A stretch of 64,000 nucleotides of DNA, taken from contig JADZEE010000045.1 in the NCBI GenBank assembly GCA_020850735.1, forward strand, positions 1-64,000, given 5' to 3'. Numbering within the stretch: position 1 is the first letter of the stretch; each line of letters opens with the position of its first letter. This document shows, piece by piece, positions 26,014 to 33,999 of the stretch. Under the pieces are notes generated by a model that was not told where the DNA came from, did no database searches, and saw nothing but the letters and a program-made list of their open reading frames with translations. This stretch comes from Gammaproteobacteria bacterium. Its GTDB lineage: Bacteria; Pseudomonadota; Gammaproteobacteria; JADZEE01. The translations under genes were made by a program, and so were the position numbers.

Positions 26014-26175
26014 TGCGGGCTGATCATAGCGCGCTGCGTCGCCCACATCCTGTCGACCTCCCGGCGCGCGCGCAATCGACCCTGCCAGCGGAGCGGCGGG
26101 AAGCGTGACTGCCGCGGCGGCGGCTCGACCGGGCTGCTCCCGACCGCCACGCGCGCGGTGCATGACGGACGCCGA

Positions 26176-26505
26176 CTACCACACGTAGAACTGGGCATAC
26201 CACGCGGCGGTCGGCAGCGCGAGGGCCGTCGTCAACGCGCATGCGGCGATCGCGCGCCGGATCGGCTTTGCGGCTGCCGCGAGTCGCCAGACGATCCACG
26301 TGCTCCAGGCCATGCCGGCCGTAAGGATCGCCATCCGCAGTGTGCTCATCGACGGCAACCGCAGACCGTCGGCGGCGAGTTGCCCGGTGGTGAGCAGGGA
26401 CAGGCCCACGAACACCGACAGCCCCGCATACGGAATGAGCGAGGTGGCCAGGGCCGGCGCCGGAAATGCCGCGGAATGGCGGACGGGACAGTGAGCGGAA
26501 CAGGA
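26176..26505 (-). pseudogene. Fragment of a small membrane protein, 5' end missing
   Basis: The minus-strand frame from about 26505 down to a stop at 26176 reads as a membrane protein: FPAPALATSLIPYAG, VFVGLSLLTTGQL, MAILTAGMAWSTWIVWRL, and a last hydrophobic helix ending AAWYAQFYVW. No ATG opens it: the frame is open to a stop at 26506 and the only candidate starts are internal (GTG at 26415, giving 79 residues). Either it is a short protein from GTG 26415 or, more likely, the 3' remainder of a longer gene cut off where the thiolase gene now ends. No family recognised. Confidence 0.4.
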
Positions 26506-27684
26506 CTACGCCGCGTAGATGGTGACTACGCAGGCTCCGCCCAGACCGAGGTTGTGCTGCAGGGCCAGCCGCGCTCCCGGGACCTGCCGGGCGTCGGCCC
26601 GCCCGCGCAGCTGCGTGACCAGCTCATGGCATTGCGCCAGGCCGGTGGCGCCCAGCGGGTGGCCCTTGGACATCAAGCCGCCCGATGGATTGATGACCCA
26701 GCGGCCGCCGTAGGTGTTATCGCCGTCGTCGACCAGTTGCTCCGCTCCTGCCGCGGAACACAGCCCCAGGCCCTCGTAGCTGATGACCTCGTTCGAGGTG
26801 AAACAATCGTGCAGCTCGATCACGGGCACGTCCTCGGGACCGATGCCGGCCTGCTCGTAGGCCTGGCGCGCGGCACTGCGGGTCATCTGCGCTCCGGCCA
26901 GGTCGATCGGGTTGTCGTTGCGCGCGTCGCGGTCGGTGCTCATGGCCTGGGCCAGGATGCGCACGCTGCGCTCGCCACCGTGCCGGCGTGCGAACGGTTC
27001 GCTGCAGACGATGGCCGCGGCAGCTCCGCACGAGGGCGGGCAGGCTTCGAGGCGTCGCAGCCAGGGCGGGAAGATCAGCGGTGACGCCATCACCTCCTCC
27101 ACCGTGATCGGGTTGCGGAAGACGGCCAGCGGGTTGTTGCCGGCGTGCCGGCGCGACTTCACCGCCACCCTGGCAAACAGCGCCGGATCGGCACCGCTCG
27201 CGGCGATGTAGGCAGCAGCAGCGGCCCCGAACAGACGGTGGGCGTTGGGCGCGGGGATCACGCCCGGCATGATGTGCTCCAGCCGATCCTCCATGAGCAG
27301 CAACGGCGAGGTCCGATCATCCCAGACGGCGCCCAACGCGCCCGGACGCATTTGCTCGAAACCGACCGCCAGCGCGCATTCCGCCAGACCACTGAGTACG
27401 GCCTGACGCGCCAGCAGCAGCGCCGAGGATCCCGACGAACAGTTGTTGTTGACGTTGACCACGGGAATACCGGTCATCCCCAGCCGGTACAACGCCACCT
27501 GGCCGCAGGCGCTGTCGCCGAAAACGTAGCTGGCAAACGCCTGCTGCACCTGGTCGTAACCGATCCCCGCATCGGCCAGCGCGGCGCGGATCGCCTGCTC
27601 GGCCATGATCTCGTAGGGTTCGCCGTCGGCGGGCTTGGTGAACCGCGTCATGCCCACACCCAGGACCCTGACTTCCTGACTCAT
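26506..27684 (-). CDS. SCP2-type thiolase / lipid-transfer thiolase
   Basis: A 392-residue thiolase of the SCP-x group. The nucleophilic Cys is in VNVNNNCSSGSSALLLAR (about residue 81). ELHDCFTSNEVISYEGLG and the catalytic His in INPSGGLMSKGHPLGATGLAQC follow, with a C-terminal LGGACVV. The enzyme would cleave a 3-ketoacyl-CoA with CoA (or act as the condensing or retro-aldol partner known for some steroid-pathway thiolase-like proteins). It is the last gene of the nine-gene sigma-54 operon, 33 bp after the SDR gene, with an AAGGAAGGA ribosome binding site. In the model proposed here it would cleave acetoacetyl-CoA or a longer homologue to acetyl-CoA. DUF35 partners of steroid aldolases are not present. 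Confidence 0.85.
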   Translation of the reverse strand: MSQEVRVLGVGMTRFTKPADGEPYEIMAEQAIRAALADAGIGYDQVQQAFASYVFGDSACGQVALYRLGMTGIPVVNVNNNCSSGSSALLLARQAVLSGLAECALAVGFEQMRPGALGAVWDDRTSPLLLMEDRLEHIMPGVIPAPNAHRLFGAAAAAYIAASGADPALFARVAVKSRRHAGNNPLAVFRNPITVEEVMASPLIFPPWLRRLEACPPSCGAAAAIVCSEPFARRHGGERSVRILAQAMSTDRDARNDNPIDLAGAQMTRSAARQAYEQAGIGPEDVPVIELHDCFTSNEVISYEGLGLCSAAGAEQLVDDGDNTYGGRWVINPSGGLMSKGHPLGATGLAQCHELVTQLRGRADARQVPGARLALQHNLGLGGACVVTIYAA

Positions 27685-27717
27685 CGTCCGTCCTTCCTTA
27701 CCGACACCACGGCGCGC

Positions 27718-28467
27718 TCAGCGGGCCAGATAGCCACCGTCGACCGGGTAGTACGCGCCGGTGACGAAGCTGGCGCGGTCGCTGCTCAGCCAGGCGACCA
27801 GCTGCGCCACCTCCTCGGGTTCGCCGATGCGATTGACCGCGTGCAGAGCCTCGACCAGCGGGCGCGCCGCCGCGGGCAGGTTCTCGGTGGTCAGGCGGGT
27901 GTTGATGAACGCCGGGCCGACGGCGTTGGTCCGGATACCCCTGGCGCTGTACTCCAGACCGAGGACCTTGGTCAGGCCGACCACGCCGTGCTTGGCCGCC
28001 GTGTACGCGGCCAGCTCCGGGTGCCCCACGGCGCCGAGCACCGAGGCCATGTTGACGATGGCGCCGCCGCCGCTGCGCAGCATCGCATTGATCTGCGCCC
28101 GGCAGCCGTAGAACACGCCGTTGAGGTTGAGATTGATCACCTCGAGCCACTGCGGATCGGTCAACTCCGCCGCCGGCTGGAACGCGCCGCTGATGCCGGC
28201 GTTGTTGCAGGCCACGTCGAGGCGGCCGAAGGTATCCACGGTCGCCTGCACCAGCGCCGCGTGATCGGCCGCACTGGTGGCGTCGGCACGCAGGAAGGCC
28301 GCCCGACCGCCGGCGGCCTCTATGCGGGCGACGGTCTCCCGGCCGGACGGTTCGTCGATATCGGCAATCATCACGCTGGCCCCTTCGCTGGCATAGATCA
28401 GCGCCACCGCGCGCCCGATGCCCAGACCCCCGCCGGTCACCAGTGCGTTCTTGCCCTCGAGCAGCAT
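27718..28467 (-). CDS. Short-chain dehydrogenase/reductase (SDR)
   Basis: A 249-residue classical SDR. It has the cofactor motif [13 protein letters not shown] near the N-terminus, an acidic residue after the second strand (IADIDEP, favouring NAD), NNAGISG, the catalytic Ser ([10 protein letters not shown]) and [13 protein letters not shown] with the active Tyr and Lys. The C-terminal PVDGGYLAR is standard. Its place in the ketone operon fits oxidation of a secondary alcohol to a ketone or of a 3-hydroxyacyl-CoA; sequence alone does not decide. It begins 40 bp downstream of the HAD phosphatase gene stop and ends 33 bp before the thiolase gene. Confidence 0.9.
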   Translation of the reverse strand: MLLEGKNALVTGGGLGIGRAVALIYASEGASVMIADIDEPSGRETVARIEAAGGRAAFLRADATSAADHAALVQATVDTFGRLDVACNNAGISGAFQPAAELTDPQWLEVINLNLNGVFYGCRAQINAMLRSGGGAIVNMASVLGAVGHPELAAYTAAKHGVVGLTKVLGLEYSARGIRTNAVGPAFINTRLTTENLPAAARPLVEALHAVNRIGEPEEVAQLVAWLSSDRASFVTGAYYPVDGGYLAR

Positions 28468-28507
28468 CGCTACGACCCCCTGATTTCCTGACGGAAAGCG
28501 CGGGCGT

Positions 28508-29401
28508 TCATGCCACCCGACCGGGCGCGCCGGCGCCCGCCAGCCCCTCGAGCAGCGCCAGCAGCTCGTCGATCCCGTCCACGGTCAGGTGCGGTCGCTG
28601 CGCCTCGGGCAGCCGTGCGTAGACGGCGTCGTTGCCCAGCCCGGTGTTGACGGCGATGGCACAACCGCGGCCGCGATGGGCCATGGGCACCTCCAGCTCC
28701 GGGTCGTCGCCGACCACCGCCAGATCGCGCAGCTTCACCCCGAGGCGCCGTGCCGCGCTGCCGACGGCGTACAGCGACGGCTTGCCGACCACCTCGACCC
28801 GGCAGCGGGTCAGATCGCGCAGCATTGCCGAGATGGGACGCGAAGTGCCCATGCCCCGGCCGCCACCAGCGGTGGCGAAGAACATCACCTGCGAAGCGCT
28901 GAACACCCGGGCGCCGTGATCCCAGATGGCATGGCAGGCAGCCTCCAGCGCGGCCATCGTGAATTCCGGGTACCAGCCGATCAGCACGGCGTCGACGTGG
29001 CTGGCATCGCCGGGCTGTACCGTCTCGATGCCCGCGTCGTGCAGCGGTCCGCTCAGGCCGTCGCCGCCCAGCACCAGCACCCGCCGGTAGCCCCGGCGGG
29101 CGAACAAATCGGCGGCGCTGCTGGCCGGCGTCATCAGCTGCGCGTCGGTGATGGCGAAGCCCTCGTCGCGCAGCGATTGGGCGTAGTGGTGCGGCGTACG
29201 CGTCGTGCCGTTGGTGAACAGCAGCCAGGGGACCGCCCGGGCCGTCAACCAACGGGTGATCGCCAGCGCCCCTGGCAGCGGCTTGAGCCCCTTGTTGCGC
29301 TTGTCACCCAGTACCAGCGTGCCGTCCATGTCGAAGATGTAGCCCCGGATCCGGTGCAGGCGTTCCAGTACCCGGGGATCGGTGCGGCGGGCGTCAGCCA
29401 T
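28508..29401 (-). CDS. HAD-IIA family phosphatase (NagD/phosphoglycolate phosphatase-like)
   Basis: A 297-residue haloacid-dehalogenase superfamily hydrolase with a C2a cap. Motif I is [13 protein letters not shown] (nucleophile Asp near residue 24), motif II FTNGTTR, motif III Lys in VVGKPS and motif [28 protein letters not shown] enzymes dephosphorylate small organic phosphates such as nitrophenyl phosphate, phosphoglycolate or nucleotides. Its start overlaps the stop of the carboxyltransferase gene by 8 bp, so its production is tied to the carboxylase. A phosphatase in a carboxylase operon is odd and hints at a phosphorylated intermediate or by-product (inference; known biotin carboxylases do not need one). 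Confidence 0.85.
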   Translation of the reverse strand: MADARRTDPRVLERLHRIRGYIFDMDGTLVLGDKRNKGLKPLPGALAITRWLTARAVPWLLFTNGTTRTPHHYAQSLRDEGFAITDAQLMTPASSAADLFARRGYRRVLVLGGDGLSGPLHDAGIETVQPGDASHVDAVLIGWYPEFTMAALEAACHAIWDHGARVFSASQVMFFATAGGGRGMGTSRPISAMLRDLTRCRVEVVGKPSLYAVGSAARRLGVKLRDLAVVGDDPELEVPMAHRGRGCAIAVNTGLGNDAVYARLPEAQRPHLTVDGIDELLALLEGLAGAGAPGRVA

Positions 29402-30878
29402 GGCCCTGCCCTGCGCCGGCCGTGGTGTGCAGGGCCAGCCGGAAGTCCTGCTTCTCCACCACCAGATCGGTCACCGGCCGCCCCTCGAGCCCCCTGAGCA
29501 GGGCGAGGATCGGTTGCACGTCCGGGTTGTAATGACGCCGGGCCGGGCCGGCGGCGAGCATCGCGTCGACCTGCTCGGCCGGCATCGTGGCGCGCAGCAG
29601 GAACTCGTCGTCACCGATCCCTGGCGCGAAGCGCTTGCGCATCTCGGCCAGCGACGGCGGCGGCGGTTCGCCGGCCAGCTCGCGGGCCCGCGGCAGCGAC
29701 AGGATGCGGTCCTTGACCTCCGGATCGATGGTGCCGGTGGGTCGCCCGAACCTGCCGAGCACGTAGCGGATCACCTGGTCGGAAACGTTGCCGTAGCGCG
29801 CGCTGCCGATGACGTTGTACAGCGCCTGGGTGCCGACCATCTGCGGGAACGGCGTCACCATGATCGGGTAGCCCAGATCGGCGCGCACGCGCAGCGACTC
29901 CTCCATCACCTCGTCGAAGCGATGCTCGAGTTTGAGCTCGGCGAGCTGGCGCCGGGTGGTCGAGATATAGCCGCCGGCGGCCTGATGGCGCATGAACGTG
30001 GCGTCGAACTCCTGCGGCGTACCCACCGGCAGCCCCTCCGCCCGGGCGATGGCCATGAAGTAGGCGTCGACCAGACGCAGGGTGTGGTCGTCGACGTCCA
30101 CCGTATGGCCGAGCTCGCGCAGGTTGTTGACCATCGGCAACGCCCGTGGCAGCGAGGTCCCGTTGCCGAGCGCGCCGCTGGCGACGTGGATCACCTCCAC
30201 GCCCAGACCGGCGGCCAGGGTGCAGGTCATCGGCGCGAGCCCGATGTTGCAGTGGGAGTGGATCTCCAGCCCCTTGCCGGCCAGTCGGGCGCGCACCGCC
30301 GGAACCAGGGTCAGGGCCCGGTCCGGCGTCAGGATGCCCGCCGGATCCTTGATGTAGACCCGGTCGACGTTGGCACTGGCCACCATCTTCGACGCCAGAT
30401 CGGCGTAGTAGGCGTCGTCGTGCACGGCGCTGATCGTGTAGGTCAGCGCGGCGATGATCTCGGACGCACCGGCCGCGCGCATCATGCGCGCCGATTCGAG
30501 CATCGCCACGGGATCGTTCATCGGATCGAGCACGATGAAGCGCGCGATGCCGTTGACCACCATGCGTTCGTAGACCAGCTGCATGAACTCGGGCGACTGG
30601 CTCTCCCAGGAGATGAAGCGCAAGCCGGTGCCGATGACCTGCAGCGGTGTATTGGGCATCGCCGCGTGGGTCAGCCGGATACACTCCCACGGGTTCTCGC
30701 GGAAATTACGTACCAGCATCCCCATGTGGGTGGACGAGGTGTAGCACAGGGCGCGGAAACCGACTCGATCCATCACCGGCGCGATGGACAGGATCTTCGC
30801 CGTGTTCAGACCGCTCGCGCCCCACAGGCTCTGGTTGCCGTCGCGCAGCGAGACGTCGATGATCTGGATACGGGCCAC
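29394..30878 (-). CDS. Pyruvate carboxylase/oxaloacetate decarboxylase-type carboxyltransferase subunit
   Basis: A 494-residue HMGL-like TIM-barrel carboxyltransferase. Landmarks are DVSLRDGNQSLWG (metal-binding Asp), AMPNTPLQVIGTG, FIVLDPMNDP, RVYIKDPAGILTP (the Lys that is carbamylated in pyruvate carboxylase), EIHSHCNIG (metal-binding His pair) and a C-terminal PycB-like helical region. It carries no biotinyl domain; biotin is on the separate BCCP. The acceptor-site segment, WGGATFD in pyruvate and oxaloacetate enzymes, reads CYTSSTHMG here, so the acceptor is probably not pyruvate. GTG start at 30878 with a GGGTGGGGGA site, 2 bp after the biotin carboxylase stop. An earlier in-frame start would cover the biotin carboxylase gene and is rejected. 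Confidence 0.85.
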   Translation of the reverse strand: MARIQIIDVSLRDGNQSLWGASGLNTAKILSIAPVMDRVGFRALCYTSSTHMGMLVRNFRENPWECIRLTHAAMPNTPLQVIGTGLRFISWESQSPEFMQLVYERMVVNGIARFIVLDPMNDPVAMLESARMMRAAGASEIIAALTYTISAVHDDAYYADLASKMVASANVDRVYIKDPAGILTPDRALTLVPAVRARLAGKGLEIHSHCNIGLAPMTCTLAAGLGVEVIHVASGALGNGTSLPRALPMVNNLRELGHTVDVDDHTLRLVDAYFMAIARAEGLPVGTPQEFDATFMRHQAAGGYISTTRRQLAELKLEHRFDEVMEESLRVRADLGYPIMVTPFPQMVGTQALYNVIGSARYGNVSDQVIRYVLGRFGRPTGTIDPEVKDRILSLPRARELAGEPPPPSLAEMRKRFAPGIGDDEFLLRATMPAEQVDAMLAAGPARRHYNPDVQPILALLRGLEGRPVTDLVVEKQDFRLALHTTAGAGQGHG

Positions 30879-30880
30879 CG

Positions 30881-32284
30881 TCAGTCCCCCACCCGCTCCG
30901 CGCCGGCGCATTGCGCGAGGAAGCGAGGGAAATAACCGGTGTCGATGCCGCCGCGGACGAACTCCGGCTGCGCGAACAGCTCGCGGTGCATCGGCAGGTT
31001 GGTCGTCAGCCCCCGCAGGCGGCAGCGCGCCAGCGCCGCCTGCATGCCGCGCAGCGCCGCCTGCCGGTCCTCGCCGTGCACGATCAGCTTGGCGACCAGC
31101 GAGTCGTAATACGGCGGCACCCGCGCGCCGTTGTGCACGTGGGTGTCGACGCGGATCCCGGCGCCGGCCGGGAACGTGGCCTCGCTCACGTGGCCCGGTG
31201 CCGGCTCGAAGTCGCGCCTCCAGTCCTCGGCATTGATGCGGCACTCGAACGCGTGCCCCGCGAAGGCGATGTCCTCCTGCCGGTAGGCGAGCGGGCGTCC
31301 CTCGGCCACGGCGATCTGTTCGGCGACCAGATCCAGACCGCAGATGGCCTCGGTGACCGGGTGCTCGACCTGGATGCGCGCATTCATTTCCAGAAAATAG
31401 AACGTGTCGCGCTCGACGTCGACCAGCAGCTCCACCGTGCCCAGACCCCGGTAGCCCAGAAACCGGGCAAACTCCACGGCCGCCCGGTGCATCTGCTCGC
31501 GCAGGCGATCGCTGAGGTCGGGCGCCGGCGCCTCCTCGACCAGCTTCTGGTAGCGGCGCTGGATGGAGCAGTCGCGGGTGCCGAGGTGGATTACGTTGGC
31601 ACCGTCGCCGAGCACCTGGACTTCGACGTGCCGGCCGCTGAGCACGTAGCGCTCGAGGTACACGCGCGGGTCGCCGAAGGCCGACTGCGCCTCGGCCATC
31701 GCCAGCTCGAGGGCCGGCGCCAACCCGGCGGGGTCCTCGACCCGTTTCATGCCCCGGCCGCCGCCACCGCCGACGGCCTTGACCAGCACCGGCCAGCCGG
31801 TGCGTTCCGCCAGCGCCGTGGCCTCCGCGAGCGTGTGCGCCTCGCCGCCCGGCACCACCGGCAGGCCGGCGGCGATGGCGTTGTGGCGCGCCTTGAGCTT
31901 GTCGCCGACGGCGTCGAGCTGCGCGACCGTCGGCCCGATGAAAATCACCCCGGCGTGCTCGCAGGCCGCGGCCAGGCGCTGGTTCTCGGACAGGAAACCG
32001 TAGCCCGGGTGCAGCGCATCGGCCTTCGCCGCGACGGCGGCATCGACCACCGCCGCCACCTTGAGGTAGCTGTCGGCGGATCGCGGCGGGCCGATGCACA
32101 GGGTCCGGTCGGCGAGTCGCGCCGCCAGCGAGTCGAGATCCGCCTCGGACGCGCACAGCACCGTCTCGATCCCGAGCCGCTGACACGTGCGGACGATGCG
32201 CACGGCGATCTCGCCCCGGTTGGCGATCAACAGGCGCCGGATCACCCGCACGCCGGCGCCGGTCGCGGGGCTCGCGGCGCTCAC
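30881..32284 (-). CDS. Biotin carboxylase subunit
   Basis: A 467-residue ATP-grasp biotin carboxylase that carboxylates BCCP-biotin with ATP and bicarbonate. Landmarks are LLIANRGEIAVRIVRTCQ at the N-terminus, DALHPGYGFLSEN, the glycine-rich ATP lid VKAVGGGGGRGMK, HVEVQVLGD, RDCSIQRRYQK, FLEMNARIQVEHPVTEAICGLDLV (catalytic and Mg-binding residues) and AFECRINAED. The start GTG at 32284 overlaps the BCCP stop as GTGA. Length is normal for AccC-type subunits. Because BCCP, this subunit and the carboxyltransferase are consecutive and coupled, they should form one dedicated carboxylase separate from the housekeeping acetyl-CoA carboxylase. Confidence 0.93.
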   Translation of the reverse strand: MSAASPATGAGVRVIRRLLIANRGEIAVRIVRTCQRLGIETVLCASEADLDSLAARLADRTLCIGPPRSADSYLKVAAVVDAAVAAKADALHPGYGFLSENQRLAAACEHAGVIFIGPTVAQLDAVGDKLKARHNAIAAGLPVVPGGEAHTLAEATALAERTGWPVLVKAVGGGGGRGMKRVEDPAGLAPALELAMAEAQSAFGDPRVYLERYVLSGRHVEVQVLGDGANVIHLGTRDCSIQRRYQKLVEEAPAPDLSDRLREQMHRAAVEFARFLGYRGLGTVELLVDVERDTFYFLEMNARIQVEHPVTEAICGLDLVAEQIAVAEGRPLAYRQEDIAFAGHAFECRINAEDWRRDFEPAPGHVSEATFPAGAGIRVDTHVHNGARVPPYYDSLVAKLIVHGEDRQAALRGMQAALARCRLRGLTTNLPMHRELFAQPEFVRGGIDTGYFPRFLAQCAGAERVGD

Positions 32285-32751
32285 GCCTGCCCGTCCGGGT
32301 CGATGAGCATCAGGACGCTGCCCTGCTCGACGAACTCGGCATCCTCGCGGCAGATCTCCACGATTCTGCCGTTCGCGCCGGCATACACCGAATTCATGAG
32401 CTTCATGGTCTCGACGATGCCGATCACCGTGTCGCGCTCGACCCGGTCGCCGACCTCGACGAACGGCGCGTTGCCGGGGCCGGGCGCCCGGTAGAACGTC
32501 CCCAGCAGCGGCGTGCGTACCGCAACCATGCCGCGGGTGTCCTCGACGGCGGCCGGCGCGGCCGCGGCCGCCGGCTCGCTGACGTGCTGCAGGTTCGGAT
32601 GGCGCAGCGACTGGCTCGACTGCGTCCACTCGCCCGTCCCGCTGCGGCGCAGGGCCAGCTTCAGATCGCCGGTCTGCAGCTGCAGCTCGTTGAAACCGGT
32701 GCCATCGAGGATGTCGAGGATCTCACAGACATCTTCGTGGGTCAGTTTCAT
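32281..32751 (-). CDS. Biotin carboxyl carrier protein
   Basis: A 156-residue BCCP with an N-terminal helical part, an Ala/Pro-rich linker (about residues 57-70) and a C-terminal biotinyl domain. The biotinylated Lys lies in VETMKLMNSV; the usual motif is AMKM, so ETMKLM is a common variant of acetyl-CoA-carboxylase carriers. The sequence VRTPLLGTFYRAPGPGNAPFVEVGDRV is typical of AccB-like proteins. The start overlaps the stop of the Tm-1-like gene as ATGA (32748-32751), and the stop overlaps the biotin carboxylase GTG. It would shuttle carboxybiotin between the two adjacent subunits. Confidence 0.92.
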   Translation of the reverse strand: MKLTHEDVCEILDILDGTGFNELQLQTGDLKLALRRSGTGEWTQSSQSLRHPNLQHVSEPAAAAAPAAVEDTRGMVAVRTPLLGTFYRAPGPGNAPFVEVGDRVERDTVIGIVETMKLMNSVYAGANGRIVEICREDAEFVEQGSVLMLIDPDGQA

Positions 32752-33974
32752 GCCGGCTGCGGCGCTCGCGCGTAGTCGAGCACCTGCGCGATCAGGGCGT
32801 CGGCGAACTCGGCGTCGTTGATGTGCAGCGGCATCACGTGCACCGCTACGCCCGCGGGCAGCGCCCGTTGCAGATGCTCGGCGAATACCGGCGGCAGGGT
32901 CGGATCGTGCAGGTAGCCGTCGGGACTGTCATGGTTGGAAAAACCCTTGAGCGGAACGAAGAAACACACCGGCCCGGTGGCCGCCCTGGCCAGTCCGGCC
33001 AGGTACTCGGCGTCGCGCCGGAACTCCTCGGCGCCCGCCCGCACCGCCGTCAGCGCGGGGTTGTGCACATGGTAACGCCGCCCCGGGAACTGCGCCTTGG
33101 CCAGCTCCAGCGGACCGGCCACCAGGAAGTCGAGATTGCCGGGCACGAAGATCGTCGGCACGCCCTTGAGCAACGCGGCCTTGGAGCGATCCGGGCCGGC
33201 GCTGCACAGGCCGCCGTGCAGGTGCTCACTGACCTCGACCAACGACAGATCGAGGACTACCGCGACATCGCGCTCGCGCACGATCTCGTCCATCGCGGCG
33301 CCGCCGGTGCCGAGCGTGTGGAAAACCATCACCTCGAAACCGCGTTCCTCCAGCGACCGGCGCACGCGCACGCTGCACTTGTCGGTGACGCTGAGCGTGG
33401 TCATGGTCACCAGCGGCCGCTCCTGGACGGCGTCCGGCGCGTAGTCCCTGCCCATGGCCACCACGGCGATCGCGGCGCCGCGGAATACACCGCGGGTGAT
33501 GGAGTTCAGGCCGGCGATGTCGCACACCGGATTGAACATGACGATGTCCTTGGCGCCGACGAAAGGCCTGGTCAGTCCCGAGGCCATGGTCGAGATCATC
33601 ACTTTCGGCAGCCCGTATGGAAATCCCTTCATCACCATCGTCGCCAGCGAGGTGCCCAGCGAACCGCCGAGCGCGATGATCCCGTTCAGACCGACCCGCT
33701 GGTCCAGCTCCCGGGCACACGCCAGCGCCCCGCGGATCATCACCTCCAGGCACTTGCCCTCGTGCCGGAGTTCGCGAACCTGCTCGATGGTCTGGCCGGC
33801 CGCGGCGGCGACCTGCAGCGGCGTGATCTCGGAATCGCCCACGACGGCACGCACGCTCGGGTCGAGGTGATAGACCCGGGCTCCGGCCTCCTCCAGGCAC
33901 TGACGGATGTAGCGCGACTCGGTTTCCTTGGTGTCGCGCGTGGCGATCAGCAATATGTTCGGTCTGTCCCCCAT
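32748..33974 (-). CDS. Tm-1-like / UPF0261 family ATP-binding domain protein
   Basis: A 408-residue protein of the Tm-1-like (UPF0261) family. It opens ILLIATRDTKETESRYI, has LGGSLGTSLATMVMKGFPYGLPKVMISTMASG, FNPVCDIAGLNSITRGV, HTLGTGGAAMDEIV and a C-terminal MPLHINDAEFADAL, all family-typical. The family was named from the plant Tm-1 virus-resistance protein, whose N-terminal domain binds ATP. The bacterial function is unknown; such genes often sit next to TIM-barrel proteins annotated as phosphoenolpyruvate hydrolase-like. Here it is coupled by ATGA overlap to BCCP inside a carboxylase operon. A role in ATP-dependent activation of the ketone is a speculative possibility. Good GGAGG site before ATG 33974. 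Confidence 0.88.
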   Translation of the reverse strand: MGDRPNILLIATRDTKETESRYIRQCLEEAGARVYHLDPSVRAVVGDSEITPLQVAAAAGQTIEQVRELRHEGKCLEVMIRGALACARELDQRVGLNGIIALGGSLGTSLATMVMKGFPYGLPKVMISTMASGLTRPFVGAKDIVMFNPVCDIAGLNSITRGVFRGAAIAVVAMGRDYAPDAVQERPLVTMTTLSVTDKCSVRVRRSLEERGFEVMVFHTLGTGGAAMDEIVRERDVAVVLDLSLVEVSEHLHGGLCSAGPDRSKAALLKGVPTIFVPGNLDFLVAGPLELAKAQFPGRRYHVHNPALTAVRAGAEEFRRDAEYLAGLARAATGPVCFFVPLKGFSNHDSPDGYLHDPTLPPVFAEHLQRALPAGVAVHVMPLHINDAEFADALIAQVLDYARAPQPA

Positions 33975-33999
33975 GGCTCCTCCGTTGTTGACGTTCGGA

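Noticed and set aside
29382-30935. Long plus-strand open frame (517 residues)
   Set aside because: Antisense shadow of the carboxyltransferase gene, His/Arg/Gln-rich without domain features.
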